Position numbers and translations under genes: made by a program. 64,000 nt of DNA from Icerya purchasi (taxonomy: Eukaryota; Arthropoda; Insecta; Hemiptera; Monophlebidae), in NCBI GenBank assembly GCA_039619475.1, contig CM077115.1:146696274-146760273 (forward strand), given 5' to 3'. Shown piece after piece: positions 1-11,659 of the stretch (positions are counted from its first letter, which is position 1; each line of letters begins with the position of its first letter). The notes under the pieces were generated by a model. That model made no database searches, had not been told where the DNA came from, and worked only from the letters and a program-made list of their open reading frames with translations.

Positions 1-320
1 AGAATTAAGCACAGTGCGATGATATTCGAAGCTTTACAACATGTTGCTGTTAAAGCGAAATATTAATTAGAGAAATACTAGGGAATTGGTCTCGCTGGGG
101 CCTGTGTTCCTTCGGACTTTAAATTATATTACTTTGTAAATTTTCATAAAGACTGCAGCGTTCACCTATACTCAAAAAAAAACACGAATACGTCAATTGA
201 AAAGGTGAAATTTAGATTAAAATGTCTGAAAACCGGCTAGCAGGGTATAATAATAGTCAGAGGAATATGTTACATTTAATTCCTTTTTCGGAGACGTTAG
301 TGTATGCAGGTTAAAAAGCA
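1..320. other. AT-rich sequence, no feature seen
   Basis: I see no coding frame, repeat or structured RNA signal in this stretch. It precedes a loose tandem repeat. Confidence 0.3.
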
Positions 321-890
321 AATCAATACCGTAATAACTCGCATAGAACCGGCTGTAGAAGTTTTTAAACATTTTTTGTTTAAAACTTGATTTTCACATT
401 TTTCAAAATTTCGGCTCTTTGATTTTAAAATTTTGGGGGTTATTCTAGCGATTGAAATATATCATTTTAAAAAAAAGCACCCCCCAGCTACCACGGAAAG
501 GGCTGTGGACTTTTTTTTTAGTTTCCAGTCTTAAGCGTGTGTACTTTAACAAATTTTGGTCCCTAAATATCAAAATTTTTCGAATTATATATTTTTCCTG
601 TATTCTAAAGACCTTATTACGTAAGTTAAAAAAAAACAAAAAAAAAAAAAACAATACCGTAACTGATACAGAACCGTCTGTGGAATTTTTTTAAACATTT
701 TTTCTTAAAAATTGATTTTCACCTTTTTTCAAAATTTGGGCCCTTTAACTTTAAAATTTCGAGGATTTTATAACTTTTTATGATCTCACGAAGAAAATAC
801 GTCCGATTAAAAAAAAAAAAAATTAACCCTCTAGCTACTATAAAACGGACTGTACGATTTTTTTGTTATTGCAGCTTTATAAGATAGATA
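320..890. repeat. Degenerate tandem repeat, four half-units
   Basis: A short block containing a version of GAACCGGCTGTAGAA followed by a T-run recurs near 347, 497, 672 and 840, with spacings of roughly 150 to 175 bases. The longer similarity between 330-460 and 655-780 (T-run, AAACATTTTTT, CAAAATTT) gives a higher-order period of about 325 bases. Short ORFs on both strands here are by-products of the A/T runs. It abuts the 3' poly(A) end of the family A copy that starts at 896. Confidence 0.5.
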
Positions 891-895
891 TAAAC

Positions 896-3880
896 TTTTT
901 TTTTTTTTCTTTTTGGGCTTGGCCGACTAAGGGCAGCTACCCAGGACAATTGGACTAGATTAGAAATTAAATTTTAATCCGGTCAGAAATCGATGACAGA
1001 AAAGAGACAAGAATAGGAACCACCTTTGAAGACGGGGTAAAGCTAAGATATAGAAAGCACTATATGGAGTAGGAAAATTCAGCTTTAATAATTAAACGTA
1101 CAGCATATTACGTTCGGAGGAAAGACTGGAACATTCAAACAGCACGTGGTCAGGATCACAAACGAAGCAACAGTCATTAAAATGCAAAGGACAATAAGGG
1201 GATGGGAAAAGAGCAAAACGATGCCGTGAGGATGGGATTAAAGAGTATGATTGAACAGCAGACGGCAGATGGCATGATGAAAAAACGTTTAAAAGTAGGA
1301 AAATGATAGAACCAAGAACAAGAAGGGGGACTAGGCTGAATAGTAAAATGAGTTAGGATTGGAAAAGGAGCAAGGATACACATCCGACCAAAGTCTGACA
1401 TGCATTCTTTTAGAGAGGGGAAGTATGTTGCGACCAGGAATCTTTTTAACAAAATGTGGAGAGTGTAACGCTAAGCGTGCTAAGGAGTCCGCCGTCTCGT
1501 TACCATCAATACCCACATGACACTTGAGACCCAAAGCAGGTCGATGGAAATGGAATGGGAAAGAGAAAGACTATAATAGATGAGAGAAGGTATACGGAAA
1601 ACAATAAAATCGAGGGAATATGAGGGAAAGGGAGAGAATATAGCCTGAAGAGCACTTTTGGAGTCCGAAATAATTAAGTATCTATCAGAGGAACGAGTTG
1701 AAGAAACAAATATAACGGCTCGAAGAATGGCATAAAGTTCTACGGAGAAGATGGAGCAAAAAGCCGGGAGCCTGAAAGATTGAGCGGAATTATTGGCTGG
1801 AGAAAAAAAGGGAAGCAGCTACTCTTCCTGAACTCTTGGAACCATCAGTAAATATTAAGGAATTAAGAGGAAACGAGGAATTAATAAGAAAATTAAATTC
1901 TTGATTGGCGGCAACTGCGGAGCCAGAGGTTTTAGATGATGAAGGGAGAGAAAAAAGTTTTGGAGGGTGAAAAAATACGAAGAAGTTAAAAATAAAATAA
2001 GGAAGTTTACTGTGGGAAATAGTGTAGGAGGAGAATTTGTCTAAACGATGAGAAACAAGGGCTAAGATAGGACATTTATCAGGAGAGAAGCGTCATTTAT
2101 AAAAGATAGAAAGGTATGAGAGACGAATCTGAGAAAATGAGATGGAAAGTCTTTTTACAAGGAAACTGTATTCTAAATGTGATCGTCGGATGAACAACGG
2201 TTTTACATTCGGTTCAGCAAGAATAGCTAGAATAGGAGTGGAATTAAGCGTCCTTAAGCAAAAACGAAGAACCAAATTTTGTGTTAAATCCAGTTTGGAG
2301 AGGAGAGATTTTGAAGCATTGCCATATATGAAGGAACAGTAATCTAGTTTAGATAATACGATTGATTTGTACAGCAGGATTAGGATTTGAGAATCACCGC
2401 CCCATCTCGTATGTGGCAGAGCCTTGAATAGGTGTTGAGTCGTTTGCGGCAAGAAATATTAAGGAAATTAATGCGCTCAAGGACAAGCGGCTATTTAGAA
2501 ACACTCCAAGATAGCAGAAACAGTTGACTAGGGAAATAGGAAGATTATTCAGAGAAACATTGACAGCGGCTAAATTGTAAGGACGGAAAGAAAATACAAC
2601 ACAAGAGGATTTAGAAGAAGACATAAATAGATGAATAGAAGAAAGAGAAAGTTCCAAAACGGACAGTGATCTGTTACGTACCTCGTTGGCGGTTGTAATA
2701 TCCATAGCTGAGGAGTAAAGGAGAATATCGTCTGCATAGAACAGGGAAGAGGAAGAAATAGGGAGAGTGGAAACATTGAGCATATAGATATTAAACAAAG
2801 CGGGACTGAGACAAGAGCCCTACGGAAGACCACGAAAAACCTTTCTTGAAGGAGAATCTGTTGCAGAAGACAAACGGATAAACCGATTCAGCATAAGGTT
2901 GAGAACAAGATCAACGAAAGTAGGAAAAATACTAATGGATAACATTTTTTCTTTAAGGTAAGGAATAAGATAAGAGAAATCAAAAAAGGAAATAAGGATA
3001 GGGACGTGATCACTTCCAAAGGTGCCATCGCGAAAGTTCTCCAGCTAAGTTGCAAACTGATGGAAGAAGAACAGAAGGTAAGATCAAGAGAACTAGTAAC
3101 TGAAGTGTTTCTGAAAAATGTAGGCGAAGAATCATTAAGTAAAACTAAATTATTGTTGAGCAAAAAATCTTCTAGAATCACACCATTTCGATTGTAATGT
3201 GAGCAGCCCCAGAGCGGCGAGCGAGCGTTCAAATCACCTCCAACGATAAAGGGATGAGGAATTGACTTAAGGAAGAGTAAAAAAGAAGAGTCCCGGAGGG
3301 TATAAGACGGAGGAATGTAGACAGATATTATGTGAAGAGGATCAGAAAACTTGGAAGATATTGAAATATGAACTATGTTCAAGGCATGGAGTGAGGAAGA
3401 GAGAGGAAGTTGAACATTGTGTTCAGTAAATTGAATGTCTTTTTTAATAAGAATTGCAGCGCCATCGTATCCATCATCCCGATCAGATCTGATCGCATAA
3501 TAGTTTTTTTACAGATGAAATAAGTATTCTGTTTAAGCCATGTTTCTGAAAGTAAGGCTATGTAATTCTCATTTTGACTGAGCAAGGCCTCTAAGGACCC
3601 TCTATTTGCTCTAAGGCTTCGGCAATTCCACTATAAAACTTCTAAATTAGAACACATATTTGTAAGAGAAAACATAATAGCAGATGAAGCTAAAGCTCAA
3701 ATTGACTAAGGCCAACCAGCTGTAGTTCAAGTGCGGCAAAGAACATATAGAGGAAGTATGAGAAGAAAAAATGAAGAAATATGCATAGATAAAGCTAAGT
3801 TACCGAGGAAGAGCGCTAGGCCCTTTAAAAGTTTAAACCAAAGAGTAAAAGTAGAAAAGTTTAGATATAAGAAGGAGATT
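896..3880 (-). mobile_element. Family A non-LTR retrotransposon, copy A1 (decayed)
   Basis: This is a minus-strand I-clade-like retrotransposon. Reading from high to low coordinates one finds EN, RT, RNase H, a 3' UTR and a poly(A) tail (T-run at 896-914 on the plus strand). The 5' edge is uncertain: a pyrimidine-rich stretch from about 3880 to 3690 may be the end of its gag. The poly(A) of copy A2 abuts it at 3883-3898, so two copies of the same family lie head to tail. Many frameshifts and stops show it is dead. Confidence 0.75.
1040..3685 (-). pseudogene. Family A ORF2 pseudogene: endonuclease, RT, RNase H
   Basis: ORF2 would make the EN/RT/RNase H polyprotein used for target-primed reverse transcription. 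The EN part (about 3685-2890) shows WNCRS, LLSETWL, VYIPPSYT, GGDLNARSP and SSLDLTF. RT remnants follow, with FYADDILLYS near 2740 and the thumb region (LLYKSIV..SKLDYCSF) near 2370-2270. The RNase H part (about 2000-1400) shows IFTDGSK, IISDSKSALQ and GIDGNETADSLA. The core RT motifs between EN and YADD are largely gone, so there is an internal deletion as well as frameshifts. It is closest in this window to the copy at 53181-58357. Confidence 0.75.
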
Positions 3881-3973
3881 GATTTTTTTTTCTTTTTTCC
3901 CCCCGTTGGGCATGTCAACAAAGGATCTTCGCCCAGAAACGAAAGAAAGGAGAAGGATCAGTTAAATGTAGAT

Positions 3974-4845
3974 TCAGTCAGCTATTGATAAGATAAAGGA
4001 ACTGAGGATAGGAACAACTGAGATCGACGGAAGCGATGAGATATACGAGGCACAATAAGGAGTAGGGAGTTTGAGTGACAGCAGATTGGAGTACAAAGAG
4101 GTGCGTTCGTTCACGAGGGACGGACATTCAAAGAGGATATGGTCAGGATCACAGACGGCTTCGTCGTCAGAGTGAAGACGATAATTAAGGGGATAGAGCG
4201 AGATGAAAACGAAAACGTGAGGAAGGAAGAAGAGTATGATATTGAGACGTAAGCGGATAATAGGGACAATAAGGGAGCGGCGGAAGAAAAATCGTGAAAC
4301 CAAGGCCGCGTGGGAAGGCTAGATTAGATAGAAAAATTTAAGAGGAAGGTTGATTAGCAAAAGGAAGAAACGTAAAAATCTGACCAAAATCTAACATGAA
4401 ACTTTTTGCACAATGGGAGTAAATTAGAAACGGGAATTTTAGAGAAAAAAAAGCGGGAGGATACAGCAATCTGAGCCAAGGAATCTGCCGTTTCGTTACC
4501 CTCTATCCCCATATGACTGGGGACCCAGAGCATTTCAATGCAGATAGCATGAAGTGAGAAGAGAGTGTGAATGAGAGAGCGAATACGGAGGATGAAAAGG
4601 TCAGATGAGTGAGAGGGGAAATGAGAGGAAATAGCTTTAAGAGCACACATGGAGTCGGAGATAATTAAAAATTTGGAAGAAGAACGATGTGAGGAAATAT
4701 GGATTATGGAGCGTAAAATGGCCATTAACTCGGCCGTAAAGATGGTACAAAAGGAAGGGAGACGAAAAGATTCAGAGAAAACTGATTTAAAACAGTCGAC
4801 TCTTAAACTCTGAGTACTCATTTTGGGAGACTTGTTAAGAGAGTG
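3974..4845 (-). pseudogene. RNase H domain of copy A2
   Basis: RNase H would remove RNA from the RNA/DNA hybrid. The Glu motif is visible (FTAELMAIL), as are the second Asp (IISDSMCALKAI) and the C-terminal motif (PSHMGIEGNETADSLA). The first motif, TDGSK, is lost at the deletion junction with the gag. A frameshift near 4340 separates the catalytic part from the C-terminal Cys/His-rich tail (CDPDHILFECPSL). The order matches the intact-looking RNase H at 57.4-58.4 kb. Confidence 0.75.
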
Positions 4846-4847
4846 TT

Positions 4848-6370
4848 CTATACGAAAGAAAAGAGATAAGAGAGAAGGGCAGAAAAAAGAGAAAAAAAAA
4901 CAAAAAAAAACGCTAATTTGTTTGATTCTCTACTGAAGAACATGAGTGGATTATATGCTAACTTTTGGAATTCAGGATTACTACGCAGTTGTAGAGAGAT
5001 TTCTTGGAAGTTTAAAGTAAAATTCATCCTGTCAGCTGCCTCGGGAGCTGATACAGGTAAGGAAAGATTAAGATTAGCCGGAGCATTATTTGGCACCTTG
5101 GAGTTTTTAGTAACGGGACTAGATTTGTTGACCGAAGTATGGTTTGAAAAGAAAAGTCCGTCTGGATAATTACGGTTATTAGAGGGAAGAGGAGGAAAGT
5201 AAGATTGAGCTGGTGAAAAAGTTTTATGATTTGATGTTGGAGATTTTTTATGAAAAAAGTGAGATTTAGGACGAGAAGTAGTAAGATTTCCTTTACCGGT
5301 TATATTCGCAAAAGAAAATGAGGACGACGAGCGGTTCTCTTTTTTAAATTGGCAGGCTTCGCTGAAGGAAATGTTTTCAAACGTCATTATTTTTCTTAAC
5401 TCGAGCTGTTCTTGGAAGACGGGGCATTGACGACTACTAGTTTCATGCTGACCTCAGCAATTAAGACATATAGTTTGCGTGAGAGGCTCGGAGCACTCGT
5501 TAGCTCGATGCGATTCACCACACTTGTGGCAACGAGGTTTACTGCGACACATTTTTTCCGTGCGACTAAAATGGAAGCAGGCTCGACATTGAATGGGATT
5601 TTTTACGCTATGTTCCACTGAACATCGGAGATGAAAGAAATGGACAAACTCGGGAATTTTGTATGAAAGAAATTTAATCTCGACTAAGGGAATAGGCCGG
5701 AGCTCACCGTCTTTTCGCTTTTTAATGCGTCAAATAGATACAACTGGGACTGACGATGTTATGTCTTTGCAAAGGTCTTCTTCCGAGACATCTGTCGAAA
5801 TATCCCTCCTCACAATGCCAAACGAAAATAAAAGAGAGCTCGGAATGAAGGCTTTAAGTTTATGTTGTTCTAAATAGTTACTGTCTAATAGGAATTCATT
5901 GGCCGAGGAAATATTATTAAAAAATAATCGGAGCCTGTTCCTACCGGCTCGCACAATTTCCCTAATCGCTGCAGTTTTTTTAAACAGGAATTTCGCGGCA
6001 GCAAACGGGTGAAGACTGCCGATATTATTAGCCGAAAGAGATTGCAATATAATCTGAACGGAACCAGTAAAATTAGCAGGGAAAAGAACGATATCTCGGT
6101 TATTACTACTATTGTTGTTATTAGTATTATTATTATTACTATTATCATTATTATTATAATTATTGTAATTATTCATATTATTATTATTACTATTATCATT
6201 ATTATTATAATTATTGTAATTATTCATATTATTATTATTACTATTATCATTATTATTATTATTATAATTATTGTAATTATTCATATTATTATTATTACTC
6301 ATTATTATTATTATTATAATTATTGTAATTATTCATATTATTGTTATCAGAAGAAGTATTATTATTATTA
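4848..6370 (-). pseudogene. Gag (ORF1) C-terminal half of copy A2, zinc-knuckle protein
   Basis: This is the nucleic-acid-binding ORF1 protein of the retrotransposon. An Asn/Tyr-rich repeat tract (6110-6370) is followed by a conserved domain (LFFNNISSANEFL... near 5950) and then three zinc knuckles around 5620-5410: CRACFHFSRTEKMC (its His is replaced by Arg), CHKCGESHRANEC, and CLNC-stop-GQHETSSRQC. The third knuckle contains a TGA where TGG would encode Trp. A Ser/Pro/Asn-rich tail ends at 4848. The protein aligns by eye with the gag remnant at 52561-53125. Confidence 0.75.
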
Positions 6371-6372
6371 CT
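6108..6372. repeat. ATT-rich minisatellite inside the gag coding sequence
   Basis: There are four imperfect units of about 51-57 bases; the hexamer ATTCAT marks them at 6171, 6222, 6278 and 6331. Read on the minus strand they encode repeated Asn-rich blocks (MNNYNNYNN and NNNDNSNNN). The repeat forms the low-complexity linker of the family A gag and is where the CR1-like element inserted. Confidence 0.75.
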
Positions 6373-7891
6373 ATTTGAAACAAAATTCTTTAGTACCAAT
6401 CAGTTTGGGTTTTTACCTGAGCGTGGAACGGAGGCAGCTCTGTTCGAACACACTTCCTATATAACTGATAATTTAGAAACGGGGAAGTTTACAGCCGCTG
6501 TATACTTCGATTGACACAGTAGATCATGGGCTGTTAGTACTGAAATTAGAAAAGGCTGGGTTCCGCGGATTCATACTAAGCTGGTTCAAATCTTACCTCT
6601 TAAATAGACGATATGTTACTAAAATAAATAATGTATATAGTACTGAACAAGAGCAGAATATTGGTGTCCCCCAAGGGAGCATTTTAGGTCCAATTTTATT
6701 TTTAATTTTTATCAACGATTTGTGTAGGCTAAAAGTTGATGGAAAGCTTCTTGTATATGCAGATGACACGGTCTTGCTTGTAAGTTCAAGGTACCCATCA
6801 ATTCTACACAAATTAACTCAAAATAGTGTACGTTTAATAGAAAACTGGGTGAATAGTAATAAGTTAACATTAAATCTAGCTAAAACTAAGTATGTAATAT
6901 ACGGTATGCGTCAGCATGAATTTGGTAAAATTCTTAAACTCAATTTAGCCAACAATTACAACATAGAATGTGTTCCAGAAATTAAATATCTCGGTATAAT
7001 ATTCGATTCAAAATTAAACTGGTCAGCTCATTCAAATTTTGTATCCGCTAAATTACGAAAATTAAACTTTTTAATCTATTACCGTACACAATACTTTACA
7101 AAAAGTTATTTAATTAGAATATATTTTGCACTTTATCAGCCAGTTTTTACATACGGTATTATTTTTTGGGGAGGAACTGCAAACTACCACATCAGTAGAA
7201 TAAAATCACTTCAAAATTCGGTTATAAAAACTATACTTAAGGCATCATATACTGAAAATAAACATATATTGCACTTTAATGCAATATATCATTTGCTTAC
7301 CCTCATTTTTGTCTTTAAATTTAAAAATAAATTTAATATTTCACTTAGGGAAGGAGTAGTTAGAAACTGTAATGATTTATATGCAAACATTCCCATACAT
7401 AATAAATATCACACAAGAATGCAAATCACGTATCAAGCCCCAATTAAATTCAATGCGTTACCATCGTATCTGAAATCATTTCCTTATATCCATAGACTAT
7501 TACGAAAAAAATTAACCCTATACATTTGTCCTATATAAATACTAGCATTAAATGTCCCCTTCGGTGAGTTCCTCCATTGTGTTTCCTTTGGTGTGTTTCA
7601 TAATAGGAGTAGTGTGTGACATTATTTTTAATATCTGCATGCATAACAATTCTTTAGAAGTAGACTAAGTTAACATTAAGTACATACAACTTACAAATAC
7701 TATTTAAACACATGTAGTAATTTATAGTATCGCTTTTTTATTTTTAAATTTTTCTTATTTTTGTAAGCATTTGTTCGGTTCTTTTATTTCATTTGGATCC
7801 ATTGTAAAGAAATTTTTATTGTTTTCAAAGTCCCATCATTCGCGCAAATATGCGCATAGATGGGCTATTTCAGTAATAATAATAATAAACG

Positions 7892-7931
<40 letters not shown>

Positions 7932-7935
7932 TTAT
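6372..7935 (+). mobile_element. CR1/L2-like non-LTR retrotransposon, 5' truncated, nested in a gag
   Basis: The element begins inside its RT, has about 400 bases of 3' UTR and ends in a run of TTTA units (about 7888-7935), a tail type common in the CR1/L2 group. It separates the N-terminal part of the family A gag (7925-8227, minus) from the rest (below 6370, minus), so it inserted after that copy did. A TSD cannot be fixed because both junctions lie in ATT-rich sequence. Confidence 0.7.
6382..7538 (+). pseudogene. RT of the nested CR1/L2-like element
   Basis: RT motifs appear in order: QFGFLPERGTEAAL, VYFD followed by DTVDH, GVPQGSILGPILFLIFIND, VYADDTVLL and YLGIIFDSKLNW, then a thumb region ending at 7538. 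From 6720 to 7538 the frame is open for 272 codons. The only clear lesion is near 6510, where a short deletion removes the residues between the motif A aspartate and DTVDH and shifts the frame. The absence of endonuclease reflects 5' truncation. Confidence 0.8.
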
Positions 7936-8227
7936 CATTTTTGTTATTATTGTTGATACTATTGCCGTTAGTATCGCTGGTGATATTAGAATTGGAGCTG
8001 CTATTATTACTATTGCTGCTAGTATCGAGGACGTAAGACAGAGGCGGTATGGTGAGATCGGCTTGAGAAAGCCTGATTTCTTTTGGCAGATTAACGGAAA
8101 TCGGTGAGAGAGGATCAGCTGATTTACGTTTCAGGTTGGGATCTAAGTCCACGCTTATGGACAGGTTGGACGGGGGTTTAACCGATTTGGTTGAATTTTG
8201 GGAGCGGCCTCCCTTAGCTACGCTCAT
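7925..8227 (-). pseudogene. Gag (ORF1) N-terminal part of copy A2
   Basis: The ATG at 8225-8227 (minus) opens 100 codons beginning MSVAKGGRSQN and ending in an Asn/Ser-rich tract (SNSNNSSSNSN). That tract would continue into the Asn repeats at 6370-6110 if the CR1-like element were absent. The pairing of the two pieces is inferred from strand, order and composition. Confidence 0.65.
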
Positions 8228-8540
8228 TTAACAAGCAAAAGAAGAGGAGGGAAAAAAAAACGAAACGAGAAAGAGTAAATAAATAAATGTAAGCGAATAA
8301 ATAAGTGAACAGATTAATTAAAAGTGAAATTAAATCTATGCGAGAAAAATCTGAAATTCAGACACGGCGGATAACGAAGACGTGATTTATCGTGTTTAAC
8401 GTGTTACAATTAAAATGCAACCGATGAACGAGTGATAAGAAAGACAAAAGGAAGTAATAATTGAACAATCTCACCGCTGTCGATCTGCCGACGATAAACA
8501 ACTACCTGTTCCATAACGCACAAAACATGAACTCTAGTAG
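8228..8540. other. Probable 5' UTR of copy A2 and junction with RTE-like sequence
   Basis: On the minus strand a pyrimidine-rich leader (about 8228-8290) precedes the gag ATG, which fits a retrotransposon 5' UTR. Beyond about 8450 the plus strand starts to resemble the RTE-like element. I could not place the junction or any TSD. Confidence 0.35.
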
Positions 8541-9632
8541 GGCTTATATTGCATTAGAAGAAAATAGTAGAATATTCCAACAGTCCAGAGGGGAACGAAG
8601 CAAGGTGATCCAATTTCTCCTGCACCGTTTAATACGGTACTTGAATTTTCTTTAAGAGTAAATTAAATTGGCGAATGAAAGGAATAAATATTCATAGACG
8701 ATATTTATCAAATCTTAGATTCGCAGACGACATAATTTTATTATTTACGGAATCTGCCAGTGAACACTATCGGTAATGCTAGAATAATTAAATTATAACT
8801 GTAAAAATGTAGGTTTAGACGTGAAAGTAACAGCAAAACAAAAATTCTTACTAATAGTACAGCGGAAAAATGTTGAATTACTGGAAAAGAATTGGAATTT
8901 GCTCAAGAAGCAATTTATTTAGGCCAGTGCTTCTCATTCGACGATTGGATGGATAAAGAATGATCAGGAAGAATTACTGCAGTATGGAATAAATTTCGGA
9001 GTCTAAAAGAAATTTTAAAGAATAGAAGTTGGAAAATCAGTTTGAAAGCAAAAGTGAATATCCTGGAAAGGTGCGTCGTACCAGCTCTGTTATACGGTTG
9101 TCAAACGTCGTCAATGAAAACTATTCATATTGACAGGATTAATCAAGTACACAGAGCTATGGAAAGATCGATTCTTGGAATTAGGAGAACCGGTATAATT
9201 CAATGGAAAACAATAAAACTAAAAACACAAATGAAGGATATCGCGAAGGAGGCAGCTAGTTTAAAATAGAATTCGGCTGGTCACAGATAGTTTGGCCACG
9301 GATGTAATCAAGTGGATCCCAGTTAACAGCAGAACGAGCGTAGGCGAACAACAGATAAGTTAGGCAGACGACTTTAGGCAGCGGATGGGTTCTCCTTGGC
9401 TGCGAGTTAAGTTCAGATAGAATGGTTTGGAGGAAAACCTATAAATTATATGGCATGAATCCTGACAACTAATTTTAAGAAAATTCATTAATTATATTTA
9501 ACGGATAGATAAAATTATAGGTGTATGCGTGCGTATGTATGTAAATATATATATATATACATATATCAGAATATGCATGGGTGGGAGGCCATCGGCCAAT
9601 AGTTGGCGAAATAAAGGCTTATTTATTTATTT
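8540..9632 (+). mobile_element. RTE-like non-LTR retrotransposon fragment
   Basis: Broken frames give RT motif B (GDPISP, about 8600), LSNLRFADDIILLF (about 8710-8740), a YLGQ-type motif (about 8915) and the C-terminal block typical of arthropod RTE elements: a VVPALLYGC motif followed by HRAMERSILGIRRT (9040-9200). Several stops and frameshifts are present. The sequence ends in ATAAAGGC plus short TTTA units near 9610-9632, which I take as its 3' tail. It is 5' truncated and non-functional. Confidence 0.7.
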
Positions 9633-9639
9633 ATAAAGT

Positions 9640-11060
9640 AGTTAATGTTTCAGTCAAGCATGTTCTGAAAAATCTGTTAATTCACTAATTGCAGCAGATG
9701 TAATAATCCGGTCTATATTTGTCCGAATTTTGCATAAAAAAACTATCGCGGGTATAAGTATTTGTATCAGTAATACACTGCGTTCACCTATAGTGTTTTG
9801 TAATATTCTTTCCCTTTTCTAATCCAATATTTGCAGCTCTAATTTCATATCTCCACAAACTATCAAATATTTTGATAGTTAATTGATTACATTTAATTGT
9901 TCTTTAGTTATTTGTCGCAATGGAGGACCATTATACAACGTAAAATTTTATTCTTCCGTTTCAATAGTAATGGTGATGTTAAATATTGTTAATATTTAAT
10001 TTTCTTGTAATAGATTTCATTTTTAATTGAAGTGAGTAATCCAACAGTGTTTGTTGTGGATCATTCGTATTGTAAGTGATTATTTTATAGGACTTTAATT
10101 TTACATCTTGTTCTTGTTTTAGATTCGTTTTTTAAAAGCAGGCTATTGTGGATTATGTCCACTTAACACCTTTTTTAAATTGTCGGCGTACTGGTAAAAT
10201 TCGCTGCACAACTCCAAATTTATTATTCAAATCATTTTATATAAATATGTCGATGTTTGCTTTTAGACTGAATTGTTGTTTAAATGTGTTTCTTTTTATT
10301 TTTCACATTACGCTGTTGCAACTCGTGAATGTATTTAACACCGATTTTTTATTTCCATCTAATTTAGTTTAATATTTTGGCGAATCTAGTTTTTTCACAG
10401 ACCGAAGATTTAAATAATTTTTTTGAATCATTTGCGCTGGGCCATCAATATCGTCCGTAAATTCTTGTATTTCACGATACTTTAGCAAAGTTTCATAGGG
10501 GCCATACTCAGCTGTATCGGTTACCACGTTATTCTCCTTGTATTATATATTACATGTCGAGATAATAGCCAATAACATTCTTTAATCTTCCCTAATAGAT
10601 TTTGGCAAAGTTTCATGGTACTTAATTTTATCGGTTGTGGCCTTGCTGCTCTATATAATCTACTAACATCGCTGACCAAGTCCTTCACTAGAGAGATAGG
10701 TTAATCCCTAGGGTATTATAATACATTATTATTATTCGGTTAGTAGTACATAATTAACATGTAGATTAAGGTCACGAGCACTATTTATAGTTTTACCGAT
10801 ATGGCAGAGAAAGGGGGAAAAAATTCTAAAATGATCGATTTAATATCTTTTTGTCCCTTACACATATTACGAATAGATTAAGTTTGTAATGGTTTACGTT
10901 TTCCGTTATCGTCTATTTGCTCTTTTTCTGAATTGCTGTCTTCCGATGGTTTAGCAAATGTTGTGTTTCTGTTTCTATTTCATTTCTACCTGAACTTATA
11001 CTGTTCAATTAATTGACATACTAGACATACCGCTTGCAAATCGATCGTTTGGATTTCGAT
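9640..11060. other. AT-rich stretch with scattered minus-strand coding traces
   Basis: On the minus strand 10360-10560 is open for about 65 codons (starting KENNVVTDTAEYGPYE) and may be the C-terminal part of the gag-like relic at 11.1-11.6 kb. I cannot identify it. No other feature is seen. Confidence 0.25.
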
Positions 11061-11064
11061 CGAA

Positions 11065-11640
11065 ATGTATCATTTATTTGTTCTTGTTGTTCCAGCGAAG
11101 GAAACCTGGTTATGCCACGAGAGAAATTTGTGTACGACTGACTGTAGGGTTGGTATTTGTGTTCGCGCTGTGTTCTTAAGGTTGTAGTTCAGATAAGTTC
11201 GAATAATAGATTTCTTTATCGAAAAATTTTCTTCTCTGTGTCCTTTGGTGTTACACTTGAAACGTGCCATTTCACCTGATGTAATTCAAATACGGGTGAA
11301 ATTGTGCTCCAGTACAGACGAGGTTGGGGAATTTTAATACTTTTTCGGCTGGATTAATACATATAATTGACGTCTCCAACTGATTAAGTGTGAAATTAAA
11401 TCGTCAGATGAATCAATTCTAAGCGGCGATATCACAAATGATAATTCCAGTTTTAATTTGCTTTTGAGATATTTTTCTAATGCATAATCTGGGATTGTGG
11501 AGGATACATTAGGAAACGTAAGTTTCGTAGATTTTGGTTTTAATTTACAAGCATTTGTAATGTGTTGATGGAATTGGAAACTTGCACAGTTAATATTATT
11601 GTCGGCGATTTGTGCGGATGAGGTAAAACAATAATTTTAT
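11065..11640 (-). pseudogene. Gag/ORF1-like zinc-knuckle protein relic of a non-LTR element
   Basis: On the minus strand a long open stretch (11640-11350) contains LTFPNVSSTIPDYALE and ISHLISWRRQLYVL. This resembles the RNA-binding region of insect retrotransposon ORF1 proteins, which carry a NVsP.IP motif and a SFRRQ motif before a CCHC knuckle. After a frameshift comes RFKCNTKGHREENF (11268-11225), a zinc knuckle whose outer two cysteines have become Arg and Phe. The family is inferred from motif memory, so confidence is moderate. Confidence 0.45.
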
Positions 11641-11659
11641 CAACAGCGAATTCAGTGAA

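Larger units (their letters stand above)
3883..8450 (-). mobile_element. Family A copy A2: gag plus RNase H, EN-RT deleted, with a nested element
   Basis: This minus-strand copy starts near 8450 (5' end not defined) with a gag ATG at 8225-8227. The gag runs to 7925, is interrupted by a CR1-like insertion (about 6372-7935), and resumes from about 6370 to 4848. The next coding sequence is already RNase H (4845-3974), followed by a 3' UTR and a poly(A) tail (plus-strand T-runs 3883-3898). The endonuclease and RT, about 2.6 kb in the better copy, are missing. The deletion junction is near 4840. Confidence 0.72.

Noticed and set aside
6009..6464. 151-codon plus-strand ORF rich in Ile
   Set aside because: It is the complement of the Asn-coding ATT repeat in the minus-strand gag, running into the CR1-like RT out of frame.
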